From: Streptomyces justiciae
GTDB lineage: Bacteria > Actinomycetota > Actinomycetes > Streptomycetales > Streptomycetaceae
Reading direction: 5' to 3'
DNA: 64,000 nucleotides
Assembly: GCF_015163075.1 (NCBI RefSeq)
Contig: NZ_JADDXU010000006.1
Location: 248,001-312,000, forward strand
Made by a program: the position numbers and the translations under genes. The notes under the pieces are model-generated. The model did no database searches, was not told the origin of the DNA, and saw only the letters and a list, made by a program, of their open reading frames with translations. Below, in pieces: positions 52,612-61,271 of this stretch (position 1 is the first letter of the stretch; each line of letters starts with the position of its first letter).

Positions 52612-52986
52612 TCAAGTCGGCGCGCCGTGACCGCCGTTGTCGAGTACGGCTCTGATCGCCCGGGCGGAGAGCGCCGACTTGTGCAGGAAGCCGCGGGCCG
52701 GGCTGGCGGCGACGAGTTCCTGGAAGTCGTCCAGGGAGTGCGTGGAGGTCAGGATGATCACGGACGAGACGCGGCCGGTCAGGGCGACGGCGAGGTCGAG
52801 GCCGCTCTCGCCGCCGAGGTCGAGATCCACCAGGACGATGTCCGGGGCCAGTTCGGCGGCCCGTGCGAGAGCCTCCGGCCCCGACCTGGCGACGCCGACG
52901 ACGGCGACACCGTCGCGCTCCAGCAGGGCGCGTGCGGCCTCCAGGAACCGGATGCTGTCATCGACGAGAAGACAGCGCATGGACAT
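52612..52986 (-). CDS. Receiver-only response regulator
   Basis: The 124-residue protein is a single REC domain: acidic pair in CLLVDDS, phospho-acceptor Asp in PDIVLVDLDLGGESGLDLAVAL, the Thr/Ser switch in VIILTSTHS and the Lys in ARGFLHKSALSA. It has no output domain, so it would act by protein contact. It is divergent from the histidine kinase gene at 53315, a likely partner. Confidence 0.85.
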   Translation of the reverse strand: MSMRCLLVDDSIRFLEAARALLERDGVAVVGVARSGPEALARAAELAPDIVLVDLDLGGESGLDLAVALTGRVSSVIILTSTHSLDDFQELVAASPARGFLHKSALSARAIRAVLDNGGHGAPT

Positions 52987-53314
52987 GCTCACAGGGTGCC
53001 AACGGGTCGTTGAACGCGCTTTCCGGCTAGCGGGAAAGAGTCGACGCGCGTCGCTACCAGGCAGCGGGAAGGTGCCGAAGTCCGTTGCCGGACAAGGTCG
53101 TTCACGCTCACCCGGCGGCCGTGACGCATCACGCGCGGTAGCATGTGGACTGCCCTCGGGCGGCCGTGGACGTCCGGTCGGGTGGGGGTGCGCGATGAGA
53201 ACCTCGGTCGGGAACGACAGAGCGGTCGCCGCCGGTTGCCGGGACCGTCCGGGCGTCGAACACCACGGCCGGGACCATCCGGGCGCCGGGCGCTCCGGAC
53301 ACTGAGGACCGGCT
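52987..53314. other. 328-bp divergent promoter region between receiver and kinase genes
   Basis: It contains a possible short upstream frame (MRTSVGNDRAV..., 36 codons from about 53195) that ends at 53305, ten bases before the kinase GTG, and an 18-bp direct repeat (53238-53255 and 53268-53285, one mismatch). Promoters for both genes must lie here. Confidence 0.4.
53238..53285. repeat. 18-bp direct repeat upstream of the histidine kinase gene
   Basis: GCCGGGACCGTCCGGGCG at 53238-53255 is repeated at 53268-53285 with one change (30-bp period). Confidence 0.55.
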
Positions 53315-56095
53315 GTGCGTCCCCCGCTCCTCTCCCGTCTCCGCGTGGGCCGAAAGCTCATGCTCCTCGTGCTGCTGCCGGTGACCGGGCTGCTGGCCTT
53401 CATCGCCCTGAGCGCCGAGGACCAGTGGGAAGAGGCCGACACGCTGCGGACGTTCCACGCCGCGACCGAGGTGTCGTTCGCCCTCACCGATGTCTCCGAC
53501 GCCGTCGCGCGCGAGCGGATCACCGCCGTACAGGCCGTACTGCGGCCCGGGCCGCGCACCCGGGGCGAGCGCGCGGCGGCCGAGCGGGCCACCGGCCGCG
53601 CGCTGGACCGGGCCGTCGACCGCGCCGCCTCCTGGACCGGGACGGACATCACCGGCGTACTCGCCGGCGTGGGCCGCGGACTGCACGCCGTGCGCGCCGG
53701 GGCGGAGGCCGGCACGCTCTCCGCGCACACGGTGGCGGGCCGGTACGCGGAGAACGAGGACGCCCTGCTCGACGCCGTCGCCGCCCTCGAATCCGGACGC
53801 CCCACCCGGAAGGCCGGCCAAGCCGCCGACGCCCACATTGCGTTCCTGCGCGCTGTGGAGGCCGCGGAACGCGAACGCGCGGACCTCGCCGTCCTGCTCG
53901 ACGCGCCGTCCGACCGGCGCCCCACCGCCACCGGCCGCTGGCCCGCCCTGGAGGGCGCCGAGCTGGACATCTTCGAGCAGAACACCTCGGACGCACTGCG
54001 CGGCGAGCTCCACAGCGTCCAGTCCCGGGCCCCGGCCCGGGCCGTCCGCGAGGTCCGCGACCTGCTGGACGCCCCCGCTCCCGAGAGCGCCCGTCTGCCC
54101 TCGTACGAGGACTGGACGGCCGACTCCCAGGCCCGCGTCGCCGCCCTGCGCGGCATCCAGGACAGCGCCGCGCGGGAACTCGCCGTCGTCGCCGCCGAGG
54201 ACCGCAACAGCGCGGAGACCCGGGTCGTGCGCGACCTCGTCCTCTCGCTCGGGGTCGTGGCCGTCGTCATGGGCCTCACCTTGGCGCTGCGCCGGTCCAT
54301 CACCCGCCCGCTCGGCGAGGTCTCCGAGGGCGCGCGGGCGCTGTCGTACGGCGAACTGTCGTACGACATCCGGTACGCGGGCCGCGACGAACTGGGCGGC
54401 GTCGCCGACACCTTCCGCGAACTGCGGGTCACCACCGAGCGGTTGGCCGGCGAGATCCGGGCCATGACCACGGCGATCGACCACAACCACCTGGACCACC
54501 GGGCCGACGTCGCCGCCTTCGACGGCACCTGGGCCCAGCTGCTCGACGGCATGAACGGCACCATGGCCTCCTTCGCGGCGGCGCACGGAAGGCGCGAGAA
54601 GGCCGAACAGGAACTGGCGAGCATCTTCGAGCTCTCTCCCGACCTGCTGTGCGTCTGCGGACTCGACGGCTACCTCAAGCGGGTCAACCCGGCGTTCGAA
54701 CGCGCCCTGGGCTACCCGGGCGACGAGCTGCTGACCCGGCCGTTCCTGTCGTTCGTGGACGCGCGGGACGAGGAGTGCGTCCGGGACGGCCTCGCCCGCC
54801 TGGACGAGGACGCCGAGCTCACCGATGTCGAGAACCGCTTCCTGCGGCGGGACGGCACCGAGCTCTGGCTGCGGTGGAGCGCCCGGCTGGTCCGGGAGGA
54901 AGGGCTCGTCTACGCCGCCGCCCGGGACGTCACCGAGAGCAGACGGACCGCTTCGGAACAGGCCGCCCTGCGCCGGGTCGCCACCCTGGTGGCCCGCGGC
55001 GCCCCGCCGCGCGAGGTGTTCGAGGCGGTTGCGGCCGAGGTCGGGGGCCTGCTCGACACCACCGCGGCGGTCCTGCGGCAGGAGTCCGACGCCAGCCACA
55101 CGGTCCTCGGGATCGCGCTCGGCCTCCCGGAGGAGATCGAACGGGCCACCCGCGAGGAGCGCCGGGAGGCGGGGCGGAAGGCGATACGGGAGATGACCCG
55201 GACGCGGCTCGCGGTGCACGTGGGGCACGCGGCGGGCGCTCCCATCGTCGTCGACGACCGGCTCTGGGGGTTCATCCTCGTCGCCTCCCCGTTCGAACCG
55301 CTGCTCTCCGGCACCGAGTCCAGGCTGGCCGACTTCACCGAACTCGTCGCCACCGCCCTCGCCAACGCCGACAGCCGCGCCCAGTTGACCGCGTCACGCG
55401 CGCGCGTGGTCGCCGCGGCCGACGCCTCCCGGCGCCGCATCGAGCGCGATCTGCACGACGGGGTCCAGCAGCGGCTCGTCGCGCTGCGGCTCGAGTTGAG
55501 GGTGGCTGAGTCGTTGCTGGGGGATCTGGTGGGGCTGGCGGGCCCGTCGGAGGCGTCGGACCCGCCGAGCCGATCACGCTCCCCTGGCCCGCCTCCGGAG
55601 CTCGCCCGGCAGCTCACCCTGCAACTCGCCCACGTCGGCGAAGGCCTCGACGACGCCTTTCAGGAGCTGCTCCAGGTGGCCCGCGGCATCCACCCCGCCA
55701 TCCTGTCGCAGGGCGGCCTGGGCCCCGCCCTGCGGTCCCTGGCCCGGCGCTCCGCCGTCCCCGTGGAGCTCGACCTGGAGCTGCCGCCGGAACGGCTGCC
55801 GGAACAGGTGGAGGTGGCCGCGTACTACGTCACCTCCGAGTGCCTCACCAACGCCGCGAAACACGCGCACGCGCGCGGGGTGGAGGTTCGGGCCGGGATC
55901 GAGGGCGGGGTGCTGGAGCTGGTGGTCAGGGACGACGGCGTCGGGGGCGCCGAGACGGGCCGCGGTTCCGGACTGATCGGGCTCGTCGACCGGGTCGAGG
56001 CGATCGGCGGCAGGCTGGAGCTCGGCAGTCCGCCCGGCGCGGGCACCACCCTGCGGGCGCGGCTGCCGCTGGACGCGCCCGCGACGGACGGGTGA
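53315..56095 (+). CDS. Sensor histidine kinase (nitrate/nitrite-type input, HAMP, PAS, GAF, HisKA_3)
   Basis: The 926-residue protein has a membrane helix (about residues 14-33), a large extracytoplasmic NIT-like helical domain, a second membrane helix (about 308-326), a HAMP domain, a PAS domain (about 433-545), a GAF domain (about 550-685) and a HisKA_3/HATPase kinase core. The phosphorylated His is His714 in RRIERDLHDGVQQRL, with ECLTNAAKHAHA, DDGVGG and GSGLIGLVDRVEAIGG following. GAGGA lies upstream of the GTG. Its cognate regulator is probably the LuxR-type gene at 56434 or the receiver-only gene opposite. Confidence 0.9.
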   Translation: MRPPLLSRLRVGRKLMLLVLLPVTGLLAFIALSAEDQWEEADTLRTFHAATEVSFALTDVSDAVARERITAVQAVLRPGPRTRGERAAAERATGRALDRAVDRAASWTGTDITGVLAGVGRGLHAVRAGAEAGTLSAHTVAGRYAENEDALLDAVAALESGRPTRKAGQAADAHIAFLRAVEAAERERADLAVLLDAPSDRRPTATGRWPALEGAELDIFEQNTSDALRGELHSVQSRAPARAVREVRDLLDAPAPESARLPSYEDWTADSQARVAALRGIQDSAARELAVVAAEDRNSAETRVVRDLVLSLGVVAVVMGLTLALRRSITRPLGEVSEGARALSYGELSYDIRYAGRDELGGVADTFRELRVTTERLAGEIRAMTTAIDHNHLDHRADVAAFDGTWAQLLDGMNGTMASFAAAHGRREKAEQELASIFELSPDLLCVCGLDGYLKRVNPAFERALGYPGDELLTRPFLSFVDARDEECVRDGLARLDEDAELTDVENRFLRRDGTELWLRWSARLVREEGLVYAAARDVTESRRTASEQAALRRVATLVARGAPPREVFEAVAAEVGGLLDTTAAVLRQESDASHTVLGIALGLPEEIERATREERREAGRKAIREMTRTRLAVHVGHAAGAPIVVDDRLWGFILVASPFEPLLSGTESRLADFTELVATALANADSRAQLTASRARVVAAADASRRRIERDLHDGVQQRLVALRLELRVAESLLGDLVGLAGPSEASDPPSRSRSPGPPPELARQLTLQLAHVGEGLDDAFQELLQVARGIHPAILSQGGLGPALRSLARRSAVPVELDLELPPERLPEQVEVAAYYVTSECLTNAAKHAHARGVEVRAGIEGGVLELVVRDDGVGGAETGRGSGLIGLVDRVEAIGGRLELGSPPGAGTTLRARLPLDAPATDG

Positions 56096-56433
56096 CCGCC
56101 CGGGGCGCACGCGGGGGGAGTCGTCCAGGCGGGGGGACCTCGGACATGGTGACGTTCGCGTACGCACCGGGCGGTCGGGTCGGACGGAGAGGCTGCCGTC
56201 CGGTCTGGAGGGGGCCGGGGGTGCGTGACCGGCGCTTCCGTATCGCGGTGCTACGAGAAGGGCCGGGGGTGCGTGACCGGCCGTTCCGTATCGCGGTGCT
56301 ATGAGAATCGCTCGTCCACGCGCGCGTGTCGTCACGGCAGGCTTCCAATCCCGCTTCCTGCTAGCCGTAACCCCGACGGTGGGGCAGGCTGTTGGGCGCG
56401 CACCGCTCCGTTCGGGCAAGGGGAGCCGGGACC
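56096..56433. other. 338-bp region between the kinase and LuxR regulator genes
   Basis: It contains a 48-bp tandem duplication (56212-56307) and one ACGCGCGCGT palindrome (56318-56327). The promoter of the regulator is probably here. No gene is convincing. Confidence 0.5.
56212..56307. repeat. 48-bp tandem duplication upstream of the LuxR regulator gene
   Basis: Two copies of 48 bp (56212-56259, 56260-56307) differ at only three positions. Each contains TTCCGTATCGCGGTGCTA followed by a GAGAA element. Confidence 0.9.
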
Positions 56434-57108
56434 ATGGACGACGCATCGCAGCGGCAGACGCGGGGACGGGTCGTCCTCGCAGACGACGACATCCTGCTCA
56501 GGGAAGGCCTGGCGAGTCTGTGCGAGCGGGTCGGGTACGAGGTCGTGGGCCAGGCCGGTGACGCGGCGGGGCTCCTGGACCTCGTCCACGAACACCGCCC
56601 CGACCTGGCGATCGTCGACATCAGAATGCCGCCCGACCACTCCACAGAGGGCCTGAAGGCGGCCCGCACGATCCGCGAGCGCCACCCCCGTACCGGCATC
56701 CTGGTGCTGTCGGCGTTCGTCGAGGTCGAGGACGCCCTGGAGCTGCTGGCGAGCGGCCGGGGCATCGGCTACCTCCTCAAGAGCCGGGTCACGGTGGTCG
56801 ACGAGTTCATCGAGGCCCTGGACCGCATCGGCCGGGGCGGCTCGGTGGTGGACCCCTCCCTGGTCCACGAGCTCTTCACGGCCCAGCGCCGCGACGACCC
56901 GCTGGCCCACCTCAGCTCCCGCGAACGCGAGGTCCTCGCCCTCATGGCCGAGGGCCGCTCCAACGCCGGCATCGGCCGCCGCCTGTGGGTCACCGAGGGC
57001 ACCGTCGAGAAACACGTCCGCAGCATCCTGGGCAAACTCCGCCTCACCGAGGACACGGACGACCACCGGCGGGTACTGGCCGTTCTCACCTTCCTGGAGT
57101 CGCACTAG
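56434..57108 (+). CDS. LuxR/NarL-family response regulator
   Basis: The 224-residue protein has an N-terminal receiver domain (VVLADDDILLREGL; phospho-Asp in PDLAIVDIRMPP; Lys in GYLLKSRVT) and a C-terminal GerE/LuxR helix-turn-helix (LSSREREVLALMAEGRSNAGIGRRLWVTEGTVEKHVRSIL). With the HisKA_3 kinase upstream it forms a NarL-type two-component pair. A GGGGAG site precedes the ATG. It is directly upstream of uvrC but uvrC has its own promoter. Confidence 0.93.
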   Translation: MDDASQRQTRGRVVLADDDILLREGLASLCERVGYEVVGQAGDAAGLLDLVHEHRPDLAIVDIRMPPDHSTEGLKAARTIRERHPRTGILVLSAFVEVEDALELLASGRGIGYLLKSRVTVVDEFIEALDRIGRGGSVVDPSLVHELFTAQRRDDPLAHLSSREREVLALMAEGRSNAGIGRRLWVTEGTVEKHVRSILGKLRLTEDTDDHRRVLAVLTFLESH

Positions 57109-57130
57109 CGTCATCCACAGGCCCGCCGGA

Positions 57131-57153
57131 CTGTCACCGCCCGCCAGTAGGGT
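57131..57153 (+). promoter_or_regulatory. Degenerate PafBC-type promoter of uvrC
   Basis: CTGTCACCG (57131-57139), 8-bp spacer, TAGGGT (57148-57153), 7 bp before the ATG. Three mismatches in the upstream box but perfect spacing and -10. Leaderless start likely. Confidence 0.5.
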
Positions 57154-57160
57154 GTGAAGC

Positions 57161-59242
57161 ATGGCCGACCCCTCCAGCTACCGCCCCGTGCCGGGACAGA
57201 TCCCGGACTCTCCCGGGGTCTACAGGTTCCGCGACGAGCACCGCCGGGTGATCTACGTCGGAAAGGCGAAGAGCCTGCGCCAGCGCCTGGCGAACTACTT
57301 CCAGGACCTGGCGAACCTGCACCCCCGGACCCGCACGATGGTGACCACCGCCGCGTCCGTGGAGTGGACGGTGGTGTCCACGGAGGTCGAGGCCCTGCAG
57401 CTGGAGTACTCCTGGATCAAGGAGTACGACCCCCGGTTCAACGTCAAGTACCGCGACGACAAGAGCTACCCGTACCTCGCGGTGACGATGAACGAGGAGT
57501 TCCCGCGCGTGCAGGTGATGCGCGGTCACAAGAAGAAGGGCGTCAGGTACTTCGGCCCGTACGCGCACGCGTGGGCGATCCGCGACACCGTCGACCTCCT
57601 GCTGCGCGTCTTCCCGGTCCGTACGTGCTCCGCCGGCGTCTTCAAGAACGCCGCCCGCACCGGCCGCCCCTGTCTGCTCGGCTACATCGGCAAGTGCTCG
57701 GCGCCCTGCGTCGGCCGGGTGTCGGCCGACGAGCACCGCGAACTCGCCGAGGAGTTCAGCGACTTCATGGCCGGCCGCACCGGCACCTACCTCCGCCGTC
57801 TGGAGAAGCAGATGACGGAGGCGGCCGAGGAGATGGAGTACGAGCGGGCGGCCCGGCTGCGCGACGACATCGAGGCCCTGAAGAAGGCCATGGAGAAGAA
57901 CGCGGTCGTGCTCGCCGACGCGACCGACGCCGACCTGATCGCGGTCGCCGAGGACGAGCTCGAAGCGGCCGTCCAGATCTTCCACGTGCGCGGCGGACGC
58001 GTGCGCGGCCAGCGCGGCTGGGTCACCGACAAGGTCGAGGAGATCACCACCGGCGCCCTCGTCGAGCACGCCCTGCAGCAGCTCTACGGCGAGGAGACCG
58101 GCGACTCCGTCCCCAAGGAGGTCCTCGTCCCGGCCCTGCCCGACCCGCTCGAGCCGGTCCAGGAGTGGCTCACCGGCCGCCGCGGGTCGAACGTCTCGCT
58201 GCGCATCCCGCAGCGCGGCGACAAGAAGGCCCTCATGGAGACCGTCGCGCGCAACGCCCAGCAGGCCCTCGTGCTGCACAAGACCAAGCGCGCCTCCGAC
58301 CTGACGACCCGCTCGCGCGCCCTCGAGGAGATCGCCGAGGCCCTCGACCTGGACAGCGCGCCCCTGCGCATCGAGTGCTACGACATCTCCCACCTCCAGG
58401 GCGACGACGTCGTGGCGTCCATGGTCGTCTTCGAGGACGGCCTCCAGCGCAAGAGCGAGTACCGCCGCTTCCAGATCAAGGGCTTCGAGGGCCAGGACGA
58501 CGTCCGCTCCATGCACGAGGTCATCACCCGCCGCTTCAAGCGGTACATCGCCGAGAAGGAGAAGACCGGCGAGTGGGTGGACGAGGGCGCCGGGAGCGGC
58601 TCCCAGGACCCCCAGGACGACTTCCGGGACGCCTCCGGGAACACCCTGACCGAGGACAACGGCCGCCCCAAGAAGTTCGCCTACCCGCCCCAGCTCGTCG
58701 TCGTCGACGGCGGCCGGCCGCAGGTGGCCGCCGCCAAGAAGGCCCTCGATGAGCTCGGCATCGACGACGTCGCCGTCTGCGGCCTCGCCAAGCGCCTGGA
58801 GGAGGTCTGGCTGCCCGACGACGAGGACCCGGTCGTCCTGCCCCGCACCAGCGAGGGCCTCTACCTCCTCCAGCGCGTCCGTGACGAGGCCCACCGCTTC
58901 GCGATCACCTACCAGCGCACCAAGCGGGCCAAGCGGTTCCGGTCGAGCCCCCTGGACGACGTACCCGGGCTGGGGGACACCCGTAAGCAGGCGCTTCTGA
59001 AACATTTCGGCTCGTTGAAGAAACTTCGGTCTGCCACGATCGATCAGATCTGCGAGGTTCCCGGCATAGGCCGCAAAACAGCCGAGACCATTGCCGTGGC
59101 CCTCGCCCAGGCGGCACCGGCCGCCCCTGCGGTGAACACAGCCACTGGAGAGATCATGGAAGAGGAACCCGGCACCATGGGTTCCACAGGGGAGCCCGCG
59201 ACGGCGGGCGCCCCGGACGAACGACGGGGGCAGGAGACATGA
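57161..59242 (+). CDS. uvrC: Excinuclease ABC subunit C
   Basis: The 693-residue protein is UvrC: a GIY-YIG nuclease domain (SPGVYRFRDEHRRVIYVGKAKS), a UVR domain (EYERAARLRDDIEALKKAM), an RNase H-like 5' incision domain (RIECYDISHLQG; VVVDGGRPQV) and C-terminal helix-hairpin-helix repeats (LDDVPGLGDTRKQALLKHFGS). It makes both incisions in nucleotide excision repair. Its stop overlaps the start of rapZ (ATGA), so it leads an operon with rapZ, yvcK and whiA. Confidence 0.97.
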   Translation: MADPSSYRPVPGQIPDSPGVYRFRDEHRRVIYVGKAKSLRQRLANYFQDLANLHPRTRTMVTTAASVEWTVVSTEVEALQLEYSWIKEYDPRFNVKYRDDKSYPYLAVTMNEEFPRVQVMRGHKKKGVRYFGPYAHAWAIRDTVDLLLRVFPVRTCSAGVFKNAARTGRPCLLGYIGKCSAPCVGRVSADEHRELAEEFSDFMAGRTGTYLRRLEKQMTEAAEEMEYERAARLRDDIEALKKAMEKNAVVLADATDADLIAVAEDELEAAVQIFHVRGGRVRGQRGWVTDKVEEITTGALVEHALQQLYGEETGDSVPKEVLVPALPDPLEPVQEWLTGRRGSNVSLRIPQRGDKKALMETVARNAQQALVLHKTKRASDLTTRSRALEEIAEALDLDSAPLRIECYDISHLQGDDVVASMVVFEDGLQRKSEYRRFQIKGFEGQDDVRSMHEVITRRFKRYIAEKEKTGEWVDEGAGSGSQDPQDDFRDASGNTLTEDNGRPKKFAYPPQLVVVDGGRPQVAAAKKALDELGIDDVAVCGLAKRLEEVWLPDDEDPVVLPRTSEGLYLLQRVRDEAHRFAITYQRTKRAKRFRSSPLDDVPGLGDTRKQALLKHFGSLKKLRSATIDQICEVPGIGRKTAETIAVALAQAAPAAPAVNTATGEIMEEEPGTMGSTGEPATAGAPDERRGQET

Positions 59243-60198
59243 ATGTGAACGAGCACGAAGGCCAAGAGAGCCAAGGCGGAGACGGAGCACAGGTGAGTAC
59301 GGGCACGAACGGCGACGCGGCCGGGATCCCCGACGCGGCCATCCCCGAGCTGGTGATCATCTCCGGCATGTCCGGAGCCGGCCGGTCGACCGCCGCCAAG
59401 TGTCTGGAGGACCTCGGCTGGTTCGTCGTCGACAACCTCCCGCCCGCGCTGATCCCCACCATGGTGGAGCTCGGCGCCCGCTCCCAGGGCAATGTCGCCC
59501 GGATCGCGGTGGTCGTCGACGTCCGCGGCCGGCGCTTCTTCGACAACCTCCGCGAGTCCCTCGCCGACCTGGAGGCCAAGCACGTCACCCGGCGGATCGT
59601 CTTCCTGGAGTCCTCCGACGAGGCCCTGGTGCGCCGCTTCGAGTCCGTGCGCCGCCCGCACCCCCTCCAGGGCGACGGCCGCATCGTCGACGGCATCGAC
59701 GCCGAGCGCGAACTGCTGCGCGAGCTGCGCGGCGACGCCGACCTGGTCATCGACACCTCCAGCCTCAACGTCCACGAACTGCGCGCCAAGATGGACGCCC
59801 AGTTCGCCGGCGAGGAGGAGCCCGAGCTGCGGGCCACCGTCATGTCCTTCGGCTTCAAGTACGGCCTCCCCGTCGACGCCGACCTGGTCGTGGACATGCG
59901 GTTCCTGCCCAACCCGCACTGGGTCCCGGAGCTGCGGCCGTACACCGGCCTGAACGAGGAGGTGTCGGCGTACGTCTTCAACCAGCCCGGCGCCAAGGAG
60001 TTCATCGACCGCTACAGCGAACTGCTCCAGCTCATCGCGGCCGGCTACCGCCGCGAGGGCAAGCGGTACGTGACCATCGCGGTCGGCTGCACCGGCGGCA
60101 AGCACCGCTCCGTCGCCACCTCCGAGAAGCTCGCCGCCCGCCTCGTCTCCCAGGGCGTGGAGACGGTGGTCGTACACCGGGACATGGGACGCGAATGA
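59239..60198 (+). CDS. rapZ: RapZ/YvcJ-family nucleotide-binding protein
   Basis: The 319-residue protein is a RapZ homologue: a P-loop IISGMSGAGRSTAAKCLEDLGW, a DNLPPALIP segment, a RRPHPLQGDGRIVDGIDAER region and a C-terminal domain with TIAVGCTGGKHRSVATSEKLA. In E. coli RapZ is an RNase E adapter for small RNAs; in Gram-positives it is a GTPase-like protein (YvcJ). The P-loop Lys is replaced by Arg. It begins inside the uvrC stop and ends in the yvcK start, all by 4-bp overlaps. N-terminal 35 residues are disordered and acidic. Confidence 0.93.
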   Translation: MNVNEHEGQESQGGDGAQVSTGTNGDAAGIPDAAIPELVIISGMSGAGRSTAAKCLEDLGWFVVDNLPPALIPTMVELGARSQGNVARIAVVVDVRGRRFFDNLRESLADLEAKHVTRRIVFLESSDEALVRRFESVRRPHPLQGDGRIVDGIDAERELLRELRGDADLVIDTSSLNVHELRAKMDAQFAGEEEPELRATVMSFGFKYGLPVDADLVVDMRFLPNPHWVPELRPYTGLNEEVSAYVFNQPGAKEFIDRYSELLQLIAAGYRREGKRYVTIAVGCTGGKHRSVATSEKLAARLVSQGVETVVVHRDMGRE

Positions 60199-61271
60199 CC
60201 GCACGTTCTCCGCGGCTGGCCCGGCTCGGCAGGCTGGGCCGGACGGTGCCCGAGTCCCGCGCGGGCCGGCCCGTCGAGGTCCGGGGCGCCAGGCCCCGCC
60301 GCCGCGGCGCCCAGCCCAAGGTCGTCGCCCTCGGCGGCGGCATGGGCCTGTCCGCCTCGCTCGCCGCGCTGCGCCGCATCACCGGTGACCTCACCGCCGT
60401 CGTCACCGTCGCCGACGACGGCGGCTCCAGCGGCCGGCTCCGCGACGAGCTGGGCGTCCTGCCGCCCGGCGACCTGCGCAAGGCCCTGGCCGCGCTGTGC
60501 GGCGACGACGACTGGGGCCAGACCTGGGCCCGCGTCATCCAGCACCGCTTCCACTCCAAGGGCGACCTGCACGACCACGCGGTCGGCAATGTCCTGATCG
60601 TCGCCCTGTGGGAGCAACTCGGCGACCATGTCCAGGCCCTGGACCTGGTCGGCAAGCTGCTCGGCGCGCACGGGCGGGTGCTGCCCATGTCCGCCGTACC
60701 CCTGGAGCTCCAGGCCCTGGTCAAGGGGCACGACCCGGAGCGGCCGGAGGAGGTGGACACCGTCCGCGGCCAGGCCACCGTCGCCCTCACCCCCGGTGAG
60801 GTGCAGTCGGTGCACCTGGTGCCGCACGACCCGCCGGCCGTCCCCGAGGCGGTGGCCGCGGTCATGGACGCGGACTGGGTGGTCCTCGGCCCAGGCTCCT
60901 GGTTCTCCTCGGTCATCCCGCACCTGCTGGTGCCGGAACTGCTGGACGCCCTCACCGAGACGAAGGCGCGCCGGGTACTCTCGCTGAACCTCGCCCCGCA
61001 GCCCGGAGAAACCGAAGGCTTCTCCCCGCAGCGTCATTTGGAGGTTTTGGGACGACACGCCCCTAAACTCGCCCTGGACGTGGTGCTGGCCGACGAGGCC
61101 GCCGTGCCCGACCGTGACTCGCTCACCGATGCCGCCAAGCGGTTCGGCGCCGCGGTCGAGCTGGCCCCGGTGGCCCGGCCCGACGGAACCCCGAGGCACG
61201 ACCCGGAGCTGTTGGCCGCCGCGTACGACCGTATTTTTCGGATGCATGGAAGGATCGGCCCATGGCGATGA
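60195..61271 (+). CDS. yvcK: Gluconeogenesis factor, YvcK/CofD-like family
   Basis: The 358-residue protein is YvcK-like: GGGMGLSASLAALRRITGDLTAVVTVADDGGSSGRLRDELGVLPPGDLRKALAAL, a GNVLIVALWEQLGD segment and VVLGPGSWFSSVIPHLL. These UDP-sugar-binding proteins are needed for growth on gluconeogenic carbon and for cell shape in other bacteria. It has an N-terminal basic tail of about 40 residues. It overlaps rapZ by 4 bp and whiA by 10 bp, a tightly coupled order conserved across Gram-positives. Confidence 0.92.
   Translation: MTARSPRLARLGRLGRTVPESRAGRPVEVRGARPRRRGAQPKVVALGGGMGLSASLAALRRITGDLTAVVTVADDGGSSGRLRDELGVLPPGDLRKALAALCGDDDWGQTWARVIQHRFHSKGDLHDHAVGNVLIVALWEQLGDHVQALDLVGKLLGAHGRVLPMSAVPLELQALVKGHDPERPEEVDTVRGQATVALTPGEVQSVHLVPHDPPAVPEAVAAVMDADWVVLGPGSWFSSVIPHLLVPELLDALTETKARRVLSLNLAPQPGETEGFSPQRHLEVLGRHAPKLALDVVLADEAAVPDRDSLTDAAKRFGAAVELAPVARPDGTPRHDPELLAAAYDRIFRMHGRIGPWR

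Noticed and set aside
53315..56095. Histidine kinase considered as hybrid kinase with a receiver domain
   Set aside because: The C-terminus ends after the HATPase domain; there is no receiver.
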